A stretch of DNA of 16,784 nt from Archangium sp. (GTDB taxonomy: Bacteria > Myxococcota > Myxococcia > Myxococcales > Myxococcaceae), in contig JAEUJR010000313.1 in NCBI GenBank assembly GCA_016793585.1, positions 1 through 16,784 of the forward strand. Direction: 5' to 3'. The notes below the pieces were generated by a model. The model saw only the letters and a program-made list of their open reading frames with translations. It was not told where the DNA came from and ran no database searches. This document shows, in pieces, positions 7,961-14,954 of this stretch; the stretch's first letter is position 1; the number at the start of each line of letters is the position of its first letter. The translations under genes and the position numbers were made by a program.

Positions 7961-10099
7961 ATGCGCCATTCCTTCTTCTGGGTCGCGACGTCGCTCTGGC
8001 TCTCGTGCGTGCCCCAGGTGAACGACCTGCCGTGCGCGAGAGACGAGAACTGCCCTGGCACCGCCGTCTGCGTCTGCGCGGTGTGCGTCGAGGTCGACGC
8101 TGGCGTACGCCCCTCGTGCGGCGTCGATGGGGGCCGGGGCGGTGGAGCGGGTGGCGTTGGTGGTGGCGCTGCTGCAGGCGGCACCGCGGTCGACGCTGGC
8201 CTGACGGACGCCGGGCGTGCCGACGCGGGTGAGGCCGACGCGGGCCAGCCAGATGCGGGCGGCCCAGACGCGAGCACGTCAGACGCGGGTGTCTTCGATG
8301 CGGGGGTCGACGCAGGCCCGACCTGTTCGTGTTCGGCGCTCGAGGTCTGTGTCGCCAACGTGTGCCAATGCGGTGCGGGAGCTGCGCGCGAAGGTGGCGC
8401 CTGCGTGCCGGTGCTCGAGTCGCTGACGGTCTCACACCCGCAGGGGGTGGTGCCGCTCACGCCGGTCTTCGATGCGCTCGGCACGAGCTTCACCGCGCGC
8501 ATGCGCTTCGACGCGAGCGTCACGCTCTCGGCGACTTCGCTCTCGCCCGACGCTTCCATCTCTGTCTCGAGCGCTGCCTTCACCGATGCGTCGGTGCCGT
8601 ACACGAGCATTCAGTCGGCCTCCTTCACGAGCCTCTCGGTGCGCGTCTCGCTCGGGGGCGTCGACCGGCAATACGGCGTGAACGTGACGCGCGAGTTCCC
8701 CGTGCAGACCAGCTTCAAGTCGGCGGGGCTGGGGCTGAGCGCAGATGCCGGTGCCGGTTCGTCGATCGCGGTCTCGAACGACGGCAACGTGCTGGTGGTC
8801 GGCCTTCCCGCGCTCAACCGCGCCGAGGTGTTCGTGCGCAACGCGACCCAATGGCTCGGCCCCTTCTCGCTGGCGCCCGGCATGACCATCGACCTCAACG
8901 ACGAGTTCGGAAAGTCGGTCGCCACCAACGACGATGGCACGCTCGTCGTCGTCGGAGCGCCTGGAGACGACGGCCTTCTCGAGTCGGTGACGAACAGCGG
9001 CGCGGCCTACGTGTTTCGTCGCAACGTGGGCGGGCCCGGCGGTGGAACCACCTTCAGCTTCGTGAATCAGCTCAAGGGCCACTACGTGCGCGCCAACGAC
9101 GCGTTCGGAACGTCGGTCGCGCTCTCGGGCAACGGCTACACGCTGCTCGTCGGCGTGCCCGGAGACGATGGCGTGGCCGATGGTGGCCCGGCGCTCGGCG
9201 TGTCGAACTCCGGCGCGGCGACGGTGTTCGCCGACGACGGCGGCGTCTTCATGTCGGTGCGAAATCTGAAGGCGCCGAACCCGGGCGCCGATGATGGGTT
9301 TGGAACCAGCGTCGCCATCGCCAACGACGGCTGGCTGTGCCCCGCGATGAACGTCTGCAACAACAGCTGCTCGAGCGCGCAGTGCCCCTCGACGCAGGGG
9401 CTCCGGTACGTCGTCGGCGCGCCCTTCGAAGACTCGGCGACGGCGACCTCGGCGCCGATGGGCGCGTTCGACGAGGCCGCACAGAACGCAGGCGCGGTGT
9501 ACGTGTTCAGCGGCACGCCCTACGCCGCGAGCGTCAGCGCGTACCTCAAGCGGCCGACGGCGCAGCCGGGCGCAAACTTCGGCGCGAGCGTCGCCATCTC
9601 GCGGCGCTGGGGCGCCATCGCGGTGGGAGCGCCGAACGACAACTCCGGCGCGGCGGGCATCGCGACGGGTACCGCCATCGCGACGGCGTCGATGGACAAC
9701 ACGATGCCGTCGGCGGGCTCGGTCACCATCTTCGAGCCCACCCACCTCGTCGCGAGGTACGCCAAGTTCGCTGCACCTCAAGCTGGAGACCGGCTCGGCG
9801 CGTCGGTGGCGCTCGGCGCAGACCAGTACGTGCTCGCGGCCGGAGCGCCCGGCGCCAATGGCTCGAGCGGCGCGGTGCTGTATTCGGCCCTCACCTCGAA
9901 CCCCCGCGCACGGCTGCTGCTGCCACCCTTCCCCGACGCCAACGACGAGTTCGGTGCGTCGGTCGCCATCTCGGGCTTCGTGCTCACCTTCGTCGGCAGC
10001 CCGGGAGAAGACTCGGCTGTCGGCGGGATCAACAGCGGCGCGGGGCTCTCGGGCAACGGGCTGAGCAACTCGGGCGCCGTCTTCCTGCACGTCGACTGA
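7961..10099 (+). CDS. Probable surface lipoprotein with Cys-rich N-terminus, DAG linker and FG-GAP beta-propeller
   Basis: The protein has 712 residues. The hydrophobic leader ends in WLSC (Cys16); Trp at -3 makes the lipobox unusual, so lipidation is probable but not certain. Next come a Cys-rich segment (25-53), a Gly-rich run, a linker of Asp-Ala-Gly triplets (78-119), a second Cys cluster (122-148), and a region (150-247) ending YGVNVTRE that resembles a cadherin-like beta-sandwich. Residues 260-712 hold seven FG-GAP-type units near 262, 313, 379, 444, 537, 609 and 660, such as DEFGKSVATNDDG and DAFGTSVALSGNG followed by VGAPGDDG. Seven units fit a closed integrin-alpha-like propeller for binding proteins or glycans. 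Unit 4 carries an insertion with four Cys (460-475). The ATG lies 3 bp after the kinase stop, so the gene is probably cotranscribed; the ribosome binding site is weak. It converges on the beta-helix gene with 6 bp between stops. Confidence 0.9.
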   Translation: MRHSFFWVATSLWLSCVPQVNDLPCARDENCPGTAVCVCAVCVEVDAGVRPSCGVDGGRGGGAGGVGGGAAAGGTAVDAGLTDAGRADAGEADAGQPDAGGPDASTSDAGVFDAGVDAGPTCSCSALEVCVANVCQCGAGAAREGGACVPVLESLTVSHPQGVVPLTPVFDALGTSFTARMRFDASVTLSATSLSPDASISVSSAAFTDASVPYTSIQSASFTSLSVRVSLGGVDRQYGVNVTREFPVQTSFKSAGLGLSADAGAGSSIAVSNDGNVLVVGLPALNRAEVFVRNATQWLGPFSLAPGMTIDLNDEFGKSVATNDDGTLVVVGAPGDDGLLESVTNSGAAYVFRRNVGGPGGGTTFSFVNQLKGHYVRANDAFGTSVALSGNGYTLLVGVPGDDGVADGGPALGVSNSGAATVFADDGGVFMSVRNLKAPNPGADDGFGTSVAIANDGWLCPAMNVCNNSCSSAQCPSTQGLRYVVGAPFEDSATATSAPMGAFDEAAQNAGAVYVFSGTPYAASVSAYLKRPTAQPGANFGASVAISRRWGAIAVGAPNDNSGAAGIATGTAIATASMDNTMPSAGSVTIFEPTHLVARYAKFAAPQAGDRLGASVALGADQYVLAAGAPGANGSSGAVLYSALTSNPRARLLLPPFPDANDEFGASVAISGFVLTFVGSPGEDSAVGGINSGAGLSGNGLSNSGAVFLHVD
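8192..8317 (+). repeat. Asp-Ala-Gly triplet-repeat linker
   Basis: GAC/GAT-GCG/GCC-GGC/GGG codons recur with short spacers and encode DAGLTDAGRADAGEADAG and its continuation to DAGVDAGP. It is part of the propeller gene. Degenerate codon use argues that the peptide, not the DNA, is conserved. It is probably a flexible, acidic stalk that holds the C-terminal domains away from the membrane anchor. Confidence 0.85.
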
Positions 10100-10105
10100 C
10101 GAACT

Positions 10106-12514
10106 TCAGGGCGCGGGCACCGTCACCTCGTCGGCGCTCGTCTTCGACTGGTTGTTCTCGAACGTCGTGGTGGGCGTGACGATGACCTGCTGCGTGCCCA
10201 GCATCGCCGGCACGGTGGCGGTCTCGATGATGGACGAGCCGTCTTGTGCGTGCAGGGCGATGGCGTTGCCCGCGAGCCTGACGCCGTCGATGACGCCCGA
10301 GCCGCCGCCAAAGACGGCCGCGATGCCGGCGCTCGTCTCGACCGCCCCGCGCACGAACCGCACCGTCGCCTGCGTCAGCGCCTCGAAGCCGTTGCCGTAC
10401 CGTCCATCGGGGTCGGCGCGCGTTCCCTTCACGAGGCAGTCGGTCGCGTCGATGCGTGATTCGTGCGCGAAGAGGCCGACCTGCTGGTTGTCGACGAAAG
10501 CCGAGTTGGTGACCGAGAGCGCTCCACCAAAGGCGGCGTTCGCGCCGCGCCCTCTTGTGCCGCTCGCGAGCGGGAGCGTGTTCAACACCGACACCCGGTT
10601 CGCCGTCAGCGTGCTCGACGTCATGTGCACCTGCAGGCCGGCGGTGTGGTTCGCGCGCAACGAGACGTCTTCGAGCGACACACTCGCGCCGTGCTCGACG
10701 ATGACGCCCTGACCGAACTCCCCCGCGCCATCGAGCCGCGTGCCCCGCACCTCGGTGTTCGTCACCACCGCCTGCGAGCCGACGTCACGCACATAGAGGC
10801 CCGCGGTGACGTTCTCGGCGAGCAGGCAGCCCGAGAGCTCGAGCAGCCCACGTTCACTCGCGCTCGCTCCGACGCCGAGCCCACCATCGGCGCCGCTCGG
10901 GGTCGCACCACCGAGCACGCAGCTCGAGAGGGTGAGCGCCGCGCCCTGTGACGCGAGCGCGCCCGCCTCGGTGTGGCCGTGCACGTCGACGAAGCTTCCG
11001 GTGACGTCTCCGCCCTGGGCGCGCAGCCCGATGCCGGTGACGGCGCTGACGGCGAAGTGGTCGAGCGTCACCACGGAGCGGTCGAACGACACCACCCCCG
11101 CGCTCGCCGCGTCGCGCAGCACCGAGCGGGTCACCGACAGCTTCGAGCCGGTGCGGGCCTCGAAGCCGAACCGCGGCGCCGCGCCCGACCGAACGCCGCT
11201 CGCCGAGACATCGCGCATGGTGATGGAGCCCGTCGCGCCCTGCACGTCGACGAGCCCGCCGACGACATCCTCCACGCCGCCACCGTTCCACGTCACCGTC
11301 GCGGCCTGCGCCGAGACGCCGAAGCCGAACGAAGCGCCCATGGCGTCGGTGCTGGCCGCGACGCGACGAACGAGCGTGTCGGTCAACGTCGCGGAGCTGC
11401 CGCCCTGCGCGACGAGAATGCCGACGCCACGACTGTCCTGCACGACGAGGCGGGTGGCGGTGAACGACGCTCCCGATTGCGCAGCGATGCCCCACCCCAA
11501 CCGGCCGTTGCTCGCGCGCGGTTTCGTCTCGGAGATGACGACGTCAGTCACCGTCGCGGTCGTCGAGGGGTTGTTGAGGAAGAGCGCGGTCTCGCCATTG
11601 CGCGTGAGTTCGACGCCATCGAGCGACACGCTCGCGCCGTTGCCCGCGGCCACGCCCTGACCGAACGTGCTCGTCGCAGGGTCGGGCCCGGTTCCGCGCA
11701 CGACGACGTCTTCGAGCACCAGGCGCGTGCCGCGGTCGATGGCCTGCAACCCCGAGCGCTGATTCTCGTCGAGCACCACGTGACGAAGCGTGAGCGACGC
11801 GCCCAGCTCGACGCGCGCTCCGAGAATGGAGTCACGAATCGTCACGCCTTCCACCTCGACCCGCGTGCGCTGCAAGTCGATGGCGGGGTTTCCGATGAGC
11901 GTCACCCGGTCAGCGCACTGGCCGATGAGCTTCACCGGCTTCGTGGGCGTGAGCGTCTGCTGGTACGCGCCCGGCGAGATGGCGATGACGGCGTCGTCGG
12001 GAGCCGCCGCCAGCGCCGCGACGATGGTGCGGAAGTGGGTCGCGTCGATGGGGCCTGCGGGGTCGACGAAGTGCGTGGCGTTCGCGGGCGGAAACGCCGC
12101 GTTGCAGTCACCGATGGGAACGCAGGTGCTCTGGCCGAGGGCTGCGCGCGTCGCTCCAGTGCAGGGCGTGGTGGGAAGAATCGGCTCGCAGGTGGAGCCG
12201 GTCGCGCGAAAACCTGCGGGACACTGCACCCAGCCCAGCGGGGTGCAGGCCTCGCCTGGAAACGCCCACGAGCCCGCGTCACACGCAGCGACGTTCGCCT
12301 GACACGTCCACCCCGTTGAGTCGGTCACGAAGCCGCCGTCGCACGCGGTGAAGCCCACGCGCTGACACTGGCCCTGCGCGTTCTTGAACGTCCCCGGCGC
12401 GCAGCCGGAAGAACCGGCGTCGACGACACAGTTCGCGTCGCAGCTCGCGGGTGAAGGCTGTGAAGGGCACGCCAGCAGAAAGAGACTGAGGCCTGCGACC
12501 AGCGTCCCTTTCAC
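10106..12514 (-). CDS. Large parallel beta-helix lipoprotein
   Basis: The protein has 802 residues. The lipoprotein signal ends in FLLAC (Cys16, followed by Pro). Residues 25-137 form a Cys-rich region (about 13 Cys) with repeats of the CxPLGWVQCPAGF kind. At about 148-210 there is a DUF1565-like start of a pectate-lyase-type fold: FVDPAGPIDATHFRTIVAAL, then IAISPGAY and KPVKLIGQC. From there to about 780 it is a run of beta-helix coils with recurring G-A-S-V-S-L-x-x-V and G-L-x-V/A-x-x motifs. The catalytic residues of polysaccharide lyases are not evident, so binding to cell-surface or environmental glycans is as likely as cleavage. The start is GTG inside GTGA, overlapping the upstream gene's stop by 4 bp, with GGAG just before it. 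It forms an operon with, and is similar in design to, the shorter upstream beta-helix protein. Confidence 0.9.
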   Translation of the reverse strand: MKGTLVAGLSLFLLACPSQPSPASCDANCVVDAGSSGCAPGTFKNAQGQCQRVGFTACDGGFVTDSTGWTCQANVAACDAGSWAFPGEACTPLGWVQCPAGFRATGSTCEPILPTTPCTGATRAALGQSTCVPIGDCNAAFPPANATHFVDPAGPIDATHFRTIVAALAAAPDDAVIAISPGAYQQTLTPTKPVKLIGQCADRVTLIGNPAIDLQRTRVEVEGVTIRDSILGARVELGASLTLRHVVLDENQRSGLQAIDRGTRLVLEDVVVRGTGPDPATSTFGQGVAAGNGASVSLDGVELTRNGETALFLNNPSTTATVTDVVISETKPRASNGRLGWGIAAQSGASFTATRLVVQDSRGVGILVAQGGSSATLTDTLVRRVAASTDAMGASFGFGVSAQAATVTWNGGGVEDVVGGLVDVQGATGSITMRDVSASGVRSGAAPRFGFEARTGSKLSVTRSVLRDAASAGVVSFDRSVVTLDHFAVSAVTGIGLRAQGGDVTGSFVDVHGHTEAGALASQGAALTLSSCVLGGATPSGADGGLGVGASASERGLLELSGCLLAENVTAGLYVRDVGSQAVVTNTEVRGTRLDGAGEFGQGVIVEHGASVSLEDVSLRANHTAGLQVHMTSSTLTANRVSVLNTLPLASGTRGRGANAAFGGALSVTNSAFVDNQQVGLFAHESRIDATDCLVKGTRADPDGRYGNGFEALTQATVRFVRGAVETSAGIAAVFGGGSGVIDGVRLAGNAIALHAQDGSSIIETATVPAMLGTQQVIVTPTTTFENNQSKTSADEVTVPAP

Positions 12515-13665
12515 GGCTCCAGCCCGATGGAGGCGGCCTTCACCGTCAGCTCGGCGGCTGGCGCATCGAGGAGGCTCTGCTCGACCATCACCGGCGCGAG
12601 CTGGCGCTGCACGACGACGCGGAAGAGCCCGCCCGACATCGTGCCCGACACCCTCACGTCGGCGCCCGAGCCATCGGCCAGCACCTGCGCGCGCGCGTTG
12701 CCGGTGAGCACGACGCCCTCGACCGTGGCTCCGCGTGTTCCCGTGAACAACCCGATGCCGTCACCGACGTCTTCGAAACGAGAGATGTCGATGGGCACGC
12801 GCACGGCCTTCGTCGAGAGCACCTGGGCCTGACGAACCACGAGGCCCGAGCTCTCACGCGCGCCGATGCCGATGAGGGAGTTGCCGCTCACCTCACCGCC
12901 CGTCACCGTCACCGTCGCTTCACCCTCTGGCGCCGTCTGGCCCTGCGCCCACACGCCGCGGCCCAGGTTGTTGCGAATGGTGCAGCCGTCGATGGTGGCG
13001 CGCGTCGCAGCGCCGTCGAGCAACACGCCGATGTTCTCGTTCTGCTCGATGGCCACGCTCTTCAGCGAGACGTTTGCGCCGTCGCTCGCCACCACGCCCG
13101 AGCCGGCCGAGAGCGCCTTGCCCGCGGCTTCGGCGATGCGCCCGCGCTCCACGCGCACCGTCGCGCCGGCGACGCGCAGGCCCACCGCGCTCTGCGTCAG
13201 CTCGCAGTCGGTCAACACCACGTCGCGGTCGGCGCAGTCTTTCGTGCACGTGGCCGAGAGCGCGTTGCGTTGCGCCTGCGCAATCTTCACGCCGATGAGC
13301 GACACCGGCCCGGGCTCGATGGCGACGCCCGACACGCCCGTGGCGACGACGCGCACGCCCTGCACCGTCGACCGTTTGCCGCCCTTGATGGTGAGCACCG
13401 GGTCTCCGCCCGTCAGCGTCACGTCGGCGCCTTCGCTCGCGGCGAGGCTCACGTTCTCTGGCAACACGAAGCTGCCCGAGAAGGTGCCGCTGGGAAGAAT
13501 GACGCAATCGCCGGCCTTCGCCGCGGCGAGCGTGTCGCTCAACGACTTCGGCGGCACGATGATGCGGTCGCACATCAACCCCTCGGGCGCGGGTGCAGAC
13601 GCCTGGAAGGGCATGATGGGGTTGCATGCCACGAGGAGCAGACAGGCGAGGAGGAGGGTTCTCAT
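12511..13665 (-). CDS. Parallel beta-helix lipoprotein, shorter partner
   Basis: The protein has 384 residues. The signal MRTLLLACLLLVAC gives lipobox LVAC (Cys14, followed by Asn). A short linker leads to residues about 36-110, a beta-helix entry of the SLSDTLAAAKAGDCVILPSG / FVLPENVSLAA type, then coils to about 345 with G-V/A-x-V and N-x-x-G-V-x-x patterns, for example NIGVLLDGAATRATIDGCTI. Paired Cys at 140/144 and elsewhere may form disulfides. No lyase catalytic set is visible. I chose the ATG at 13665 because the signal peptide begins there; the frame from 13785 would add 40 residues and overlap the divergent gene's start. The ribosome binding site is poor, and a candidate -10 about 20-25 nt upstream suggests a very short leader. 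The stop overlaps the start of the 802-residue partner by 4 bp. It could be a paralogue of that partner; both are probably outer-surface proteins. Confidence 0.9.
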   Translation of the reverse strand: MRTLLLACLLLVACNPIMPFQASAPAPEGLMCDRIIVPPKSLSDTLAAAKAGDCVILPSGTFSGSFVLPENVSLAASEGADVTLTGGDPVLTIKGGKRSTVQGVRVVATGVSGVAIEPGPVSLIGVKIAQAQRNALSATCTKDCADRDVVLTDCELTQSAVGLRVAGATVRVERGRIAEAAGKALSAGSGVVASDGANVSLKSVAIEQNENIGVLLDGAATRATIDGCTIRNNLGRGVWAQGQTAPEGEATVTVTGGEVSGNSLIGIGARESSGLVVRQAQVLSTKAVRVPIDISRFEDVGDGIGLFTGTRGATVEGVVLTGNARAQVLADGSGADVRVSGTMSGGLFRVVVQRQLAPVMVEQSLLDAPAAELTVKAASIGLEP

Positions 13666-13684
13666 TCGGTTCGGGAACGCGTCG

Positions 13685-13690
13685 ACGCTA
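13685..13690 (-). promoter_or_regulatory. Candidate -10 element TAGCGT for the beta-helix pair
   Basis: On the minus strand GCTAGCGT lies about 20 nt before the ATG at 13665, which would leave a leader of roughly 12-14 nt. It resembles the GCTAGGCT before the operon at 4944. No clear -35 is seen. Confidence 0.25.
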
Positions 13691-13707
13691 GCAGGAAGGA
13701 GGAGTAC

Positions 13708-13719
13708 AGCAGATCTGCT
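13708..13719. promoter_or_regulatory. Perfect 12-bp palindrome AGCAGATCTGCT, possible operator
   Basis: The sequence equals its own reverse complement over 12 bp and sits inside the 77-bp divergent region, between the candidate leftward -10 and the rightward ribosome binding site. A dimeric regulator bound here could affect both genes. It is also flanked by the AGGAAG/CTTCCT inverted pair. No regulator gene is next to it, so its role is inferred from position and symmetry. Confidence 0.35.
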
Positions 13720-13742
13720 TCCTCCACCGAGGTCTACAACCC

Positions 13743-14951
13743 ATGCTTCTGACCAGCGTTCTCGTCCTCGTCGTCGCTGCACCACCGAAGGCGCCTGCCC
13801 CCGAGAAGCTCGACGCCCTCGACTTCAACAACGGCACGATGCTGGTGAAAGAGAGCGGCAGCTATGGCTCGGGCGTCGACTCGTGGGCGGCGTGGCGGCT
13901 GGCCGATGGCAGCCCGACCGGGTGGTGTTCGGCGAGCGGGGAGCCGTCGGGCGCGAGCTTCGAGTGGGAGCTCGACGGCGCGTGGACGCTCGAGAGCTTC
14001 GTCGTCGATGCGTCGACCACCGAAGAAGCCAGCTACCCCGGCATCTCGGTGAAGAAGCTGACGCTCTCGGTCGCGAACGGCGCAGGCGCGTGGAAGAGCC
14101 TCGGCACCTTCGAGGTCGCGCAGCACGCGAAGAAGAGCTTCCCGCTGCCGAAGGGCACCACCGCGACGCGCGTGAAGGTCGACATCGTCGGGAACTACGG
14201 GCACGCCGAGTACACCGAAGTCGCCGAGCTCGACCTGCTGGGCACACGGAACGCGCCGTCGCCAATGCGCTCGTTCGCGGGCATCTTCAGCTCGAACTAC
14301 GGCCCGATGCGCTTCGAGCAGGAAGGCGACCAGGTCTTCGGCTGCTACGACTACGGCAGCATCGTCGGCCTCGTGTGGGGCACCGTGTCGGGGCGCGTGG
14401 TGCAGCTCACCTGGTACGAAGAAGGTGAGAACTCGACGCGCGAAGGCACGGGCACGTTCGCGTCGGTGAAAGACGAGGAAGGTGCCCCGGGCTTCTGGGG
14501 CGTGTGGTTCGAGAACGGCGAGCTCGCCAACATCTGGAAGGGTTCGGTCAGCGACGCGGCGCCCACCTGCAAGGTGTCACGCAAGGGCCAGCTCGAGCGG
14601 CAGCTGCGCAAGAAGGGCCACGTCGCGCTCTACGGAATTCGCTTCGACGTCAACAGCGACGTGCCGCGCCCGGAGTCGGAGGCGACGCTCAAGGAGCTGG
14701 CCGCTCTGCTCTCGGGCACCTCGCTCGCCGTCACCATCGAGGGCCACACCGACGCGACGAACACCGACGCCTACAACCTCGACCTCTCGAATCGCCGCGC
14801 GGCGGCGGTGGTGAAGTGGCTCACCGAGCACGGCGTGAAGGCGGCGCAGCTGACGTCGAAGGGCTTCGGCAAGACGAAGCCGGTGGCCGACAACGTGACG
14901 GTGCAGGGCCGCGCGCTCAACCGCCGCGTCGAGGTGTCGCTCGCGAAGTAG
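13743..14951 (+). CDS. Discoidin-like / beta-rich / OmpA-like cell-envelope protein
   Basis: The protein has 402 residues and a short Sec signal (about 1-14, MLLTSVLVLVVAA) with no lipobox Cys. Residues about 25-168 fit an F5/8 type C (discoidin, galactose-binding) fold: WRLADGSPTGWCS, FEWELDGAWTLESFVVDAS, then TRVKVDIVGNYG and EVAELDLLG. Residues 175-270 form a Gly/Trp-rich beta segment (GIFSSNYGPMRFEQEGDQVF, GFWGVWF) of unknown type. Residues 293-400 are an OmpA-like domain: GIRFDVNSD, IEGHTDATNTDAYNLDLSNR, RAAAVVKWL and the GRALNRRVEV end. OmpA-like domains bind peptidoglycan without covalent linkage, so the protein could display a glycan-binding domain while held to the wall. The ATG has GAGG 10 nt upstream. 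It is divergent from the beta-helix pair and converges on the next gene with 3 bp between stops. Confidence 0.9.
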   Translation: MLLTSVLVLVVAAPPKAPAPEKLDALDFNNGTMLVKESGSYGSGVDSWAAWRLADGSPTGWCSASGEPSGASFEWELDGAWTLESFVVDASTTEEASYPGISVKKLTLSVANGAGAWKSLGTFEVAQHAKKSFPLPKGTTATRVKVDIVGNYGHAEYTEVAELDLLGTRNAPSPMRSFAGIFSSNYGPMRFEQEGDQVFGCYDYGSIVGLVWGTVSGRVVQLTWYEEGENSTREGTGTFASVKDEEGAPGFWGVWFENGELANIWKGSVSDAAPTCKVSRKGQLERQLRKKGHVALYGIRFDVNSDVPRPESEATLKELAALLSGTSLAVTIEGHTDATNTDAYNLDLSNRRAAAVVKWLTEHGVKAAQLTSKGFGKTKPVADNVTVQGRALNRRVEVSLAK

Positions 14952-14954
14952 TCG

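Larger units (their letters stand above)
13666..13742. promoter_or_regulatory. Compact divergent promoter region
   Basis: Only 77 bp separate the start of the beta-helix pair (leftward) from the start of the discoidin/OmpA gene (rightward). The region holds a GCTAGC palindrome (13687-13692), a 12-bp palindrome (13708-13719), an AGGAAG/CTTCCT inverted pair (13693-13698 and 13718-13723) and a GAGG ribosome binding site (13729-13732) 10 nt before the rightward ATG. Both transcripts must start here unless one is leaderless, so shared control is likely. Confidence 0.6.

Noticed and set aside
5774..7969. 731-residue minus-strand frame opposite the FHA-kinase gene
   Set aside because: Arg/His/Leu-rich composition with no domain; the plus strand encodes full kinase and PEGA motifs.
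8432..10090. 552-residue minus-strand frame opposite the propeller gene
   Set aside because: Arg/Gly/Val-rich shadow composition; the plus frame has seven FG-GAP units and a signal peptide.
10973..12319. 448-residue plus-strand frame opposite the large beta-helix gene
   Set aside because: Arg/His/Ala-rich mirror of a high-GC gene, with no signal or domain.
13666..13785. Longer start for the shorter beta-helix protein
   Set aside because: The extension is not signal-like and would hide the obvious lipoprotein signal at 13665; it would also overlap the divergent gene.
12866..14428. 520-residue plus-strand frame spanning the divergent promoter
   Set aside because: It runs out of phase through two real genes on opposite strands and shows no protein-like composition.
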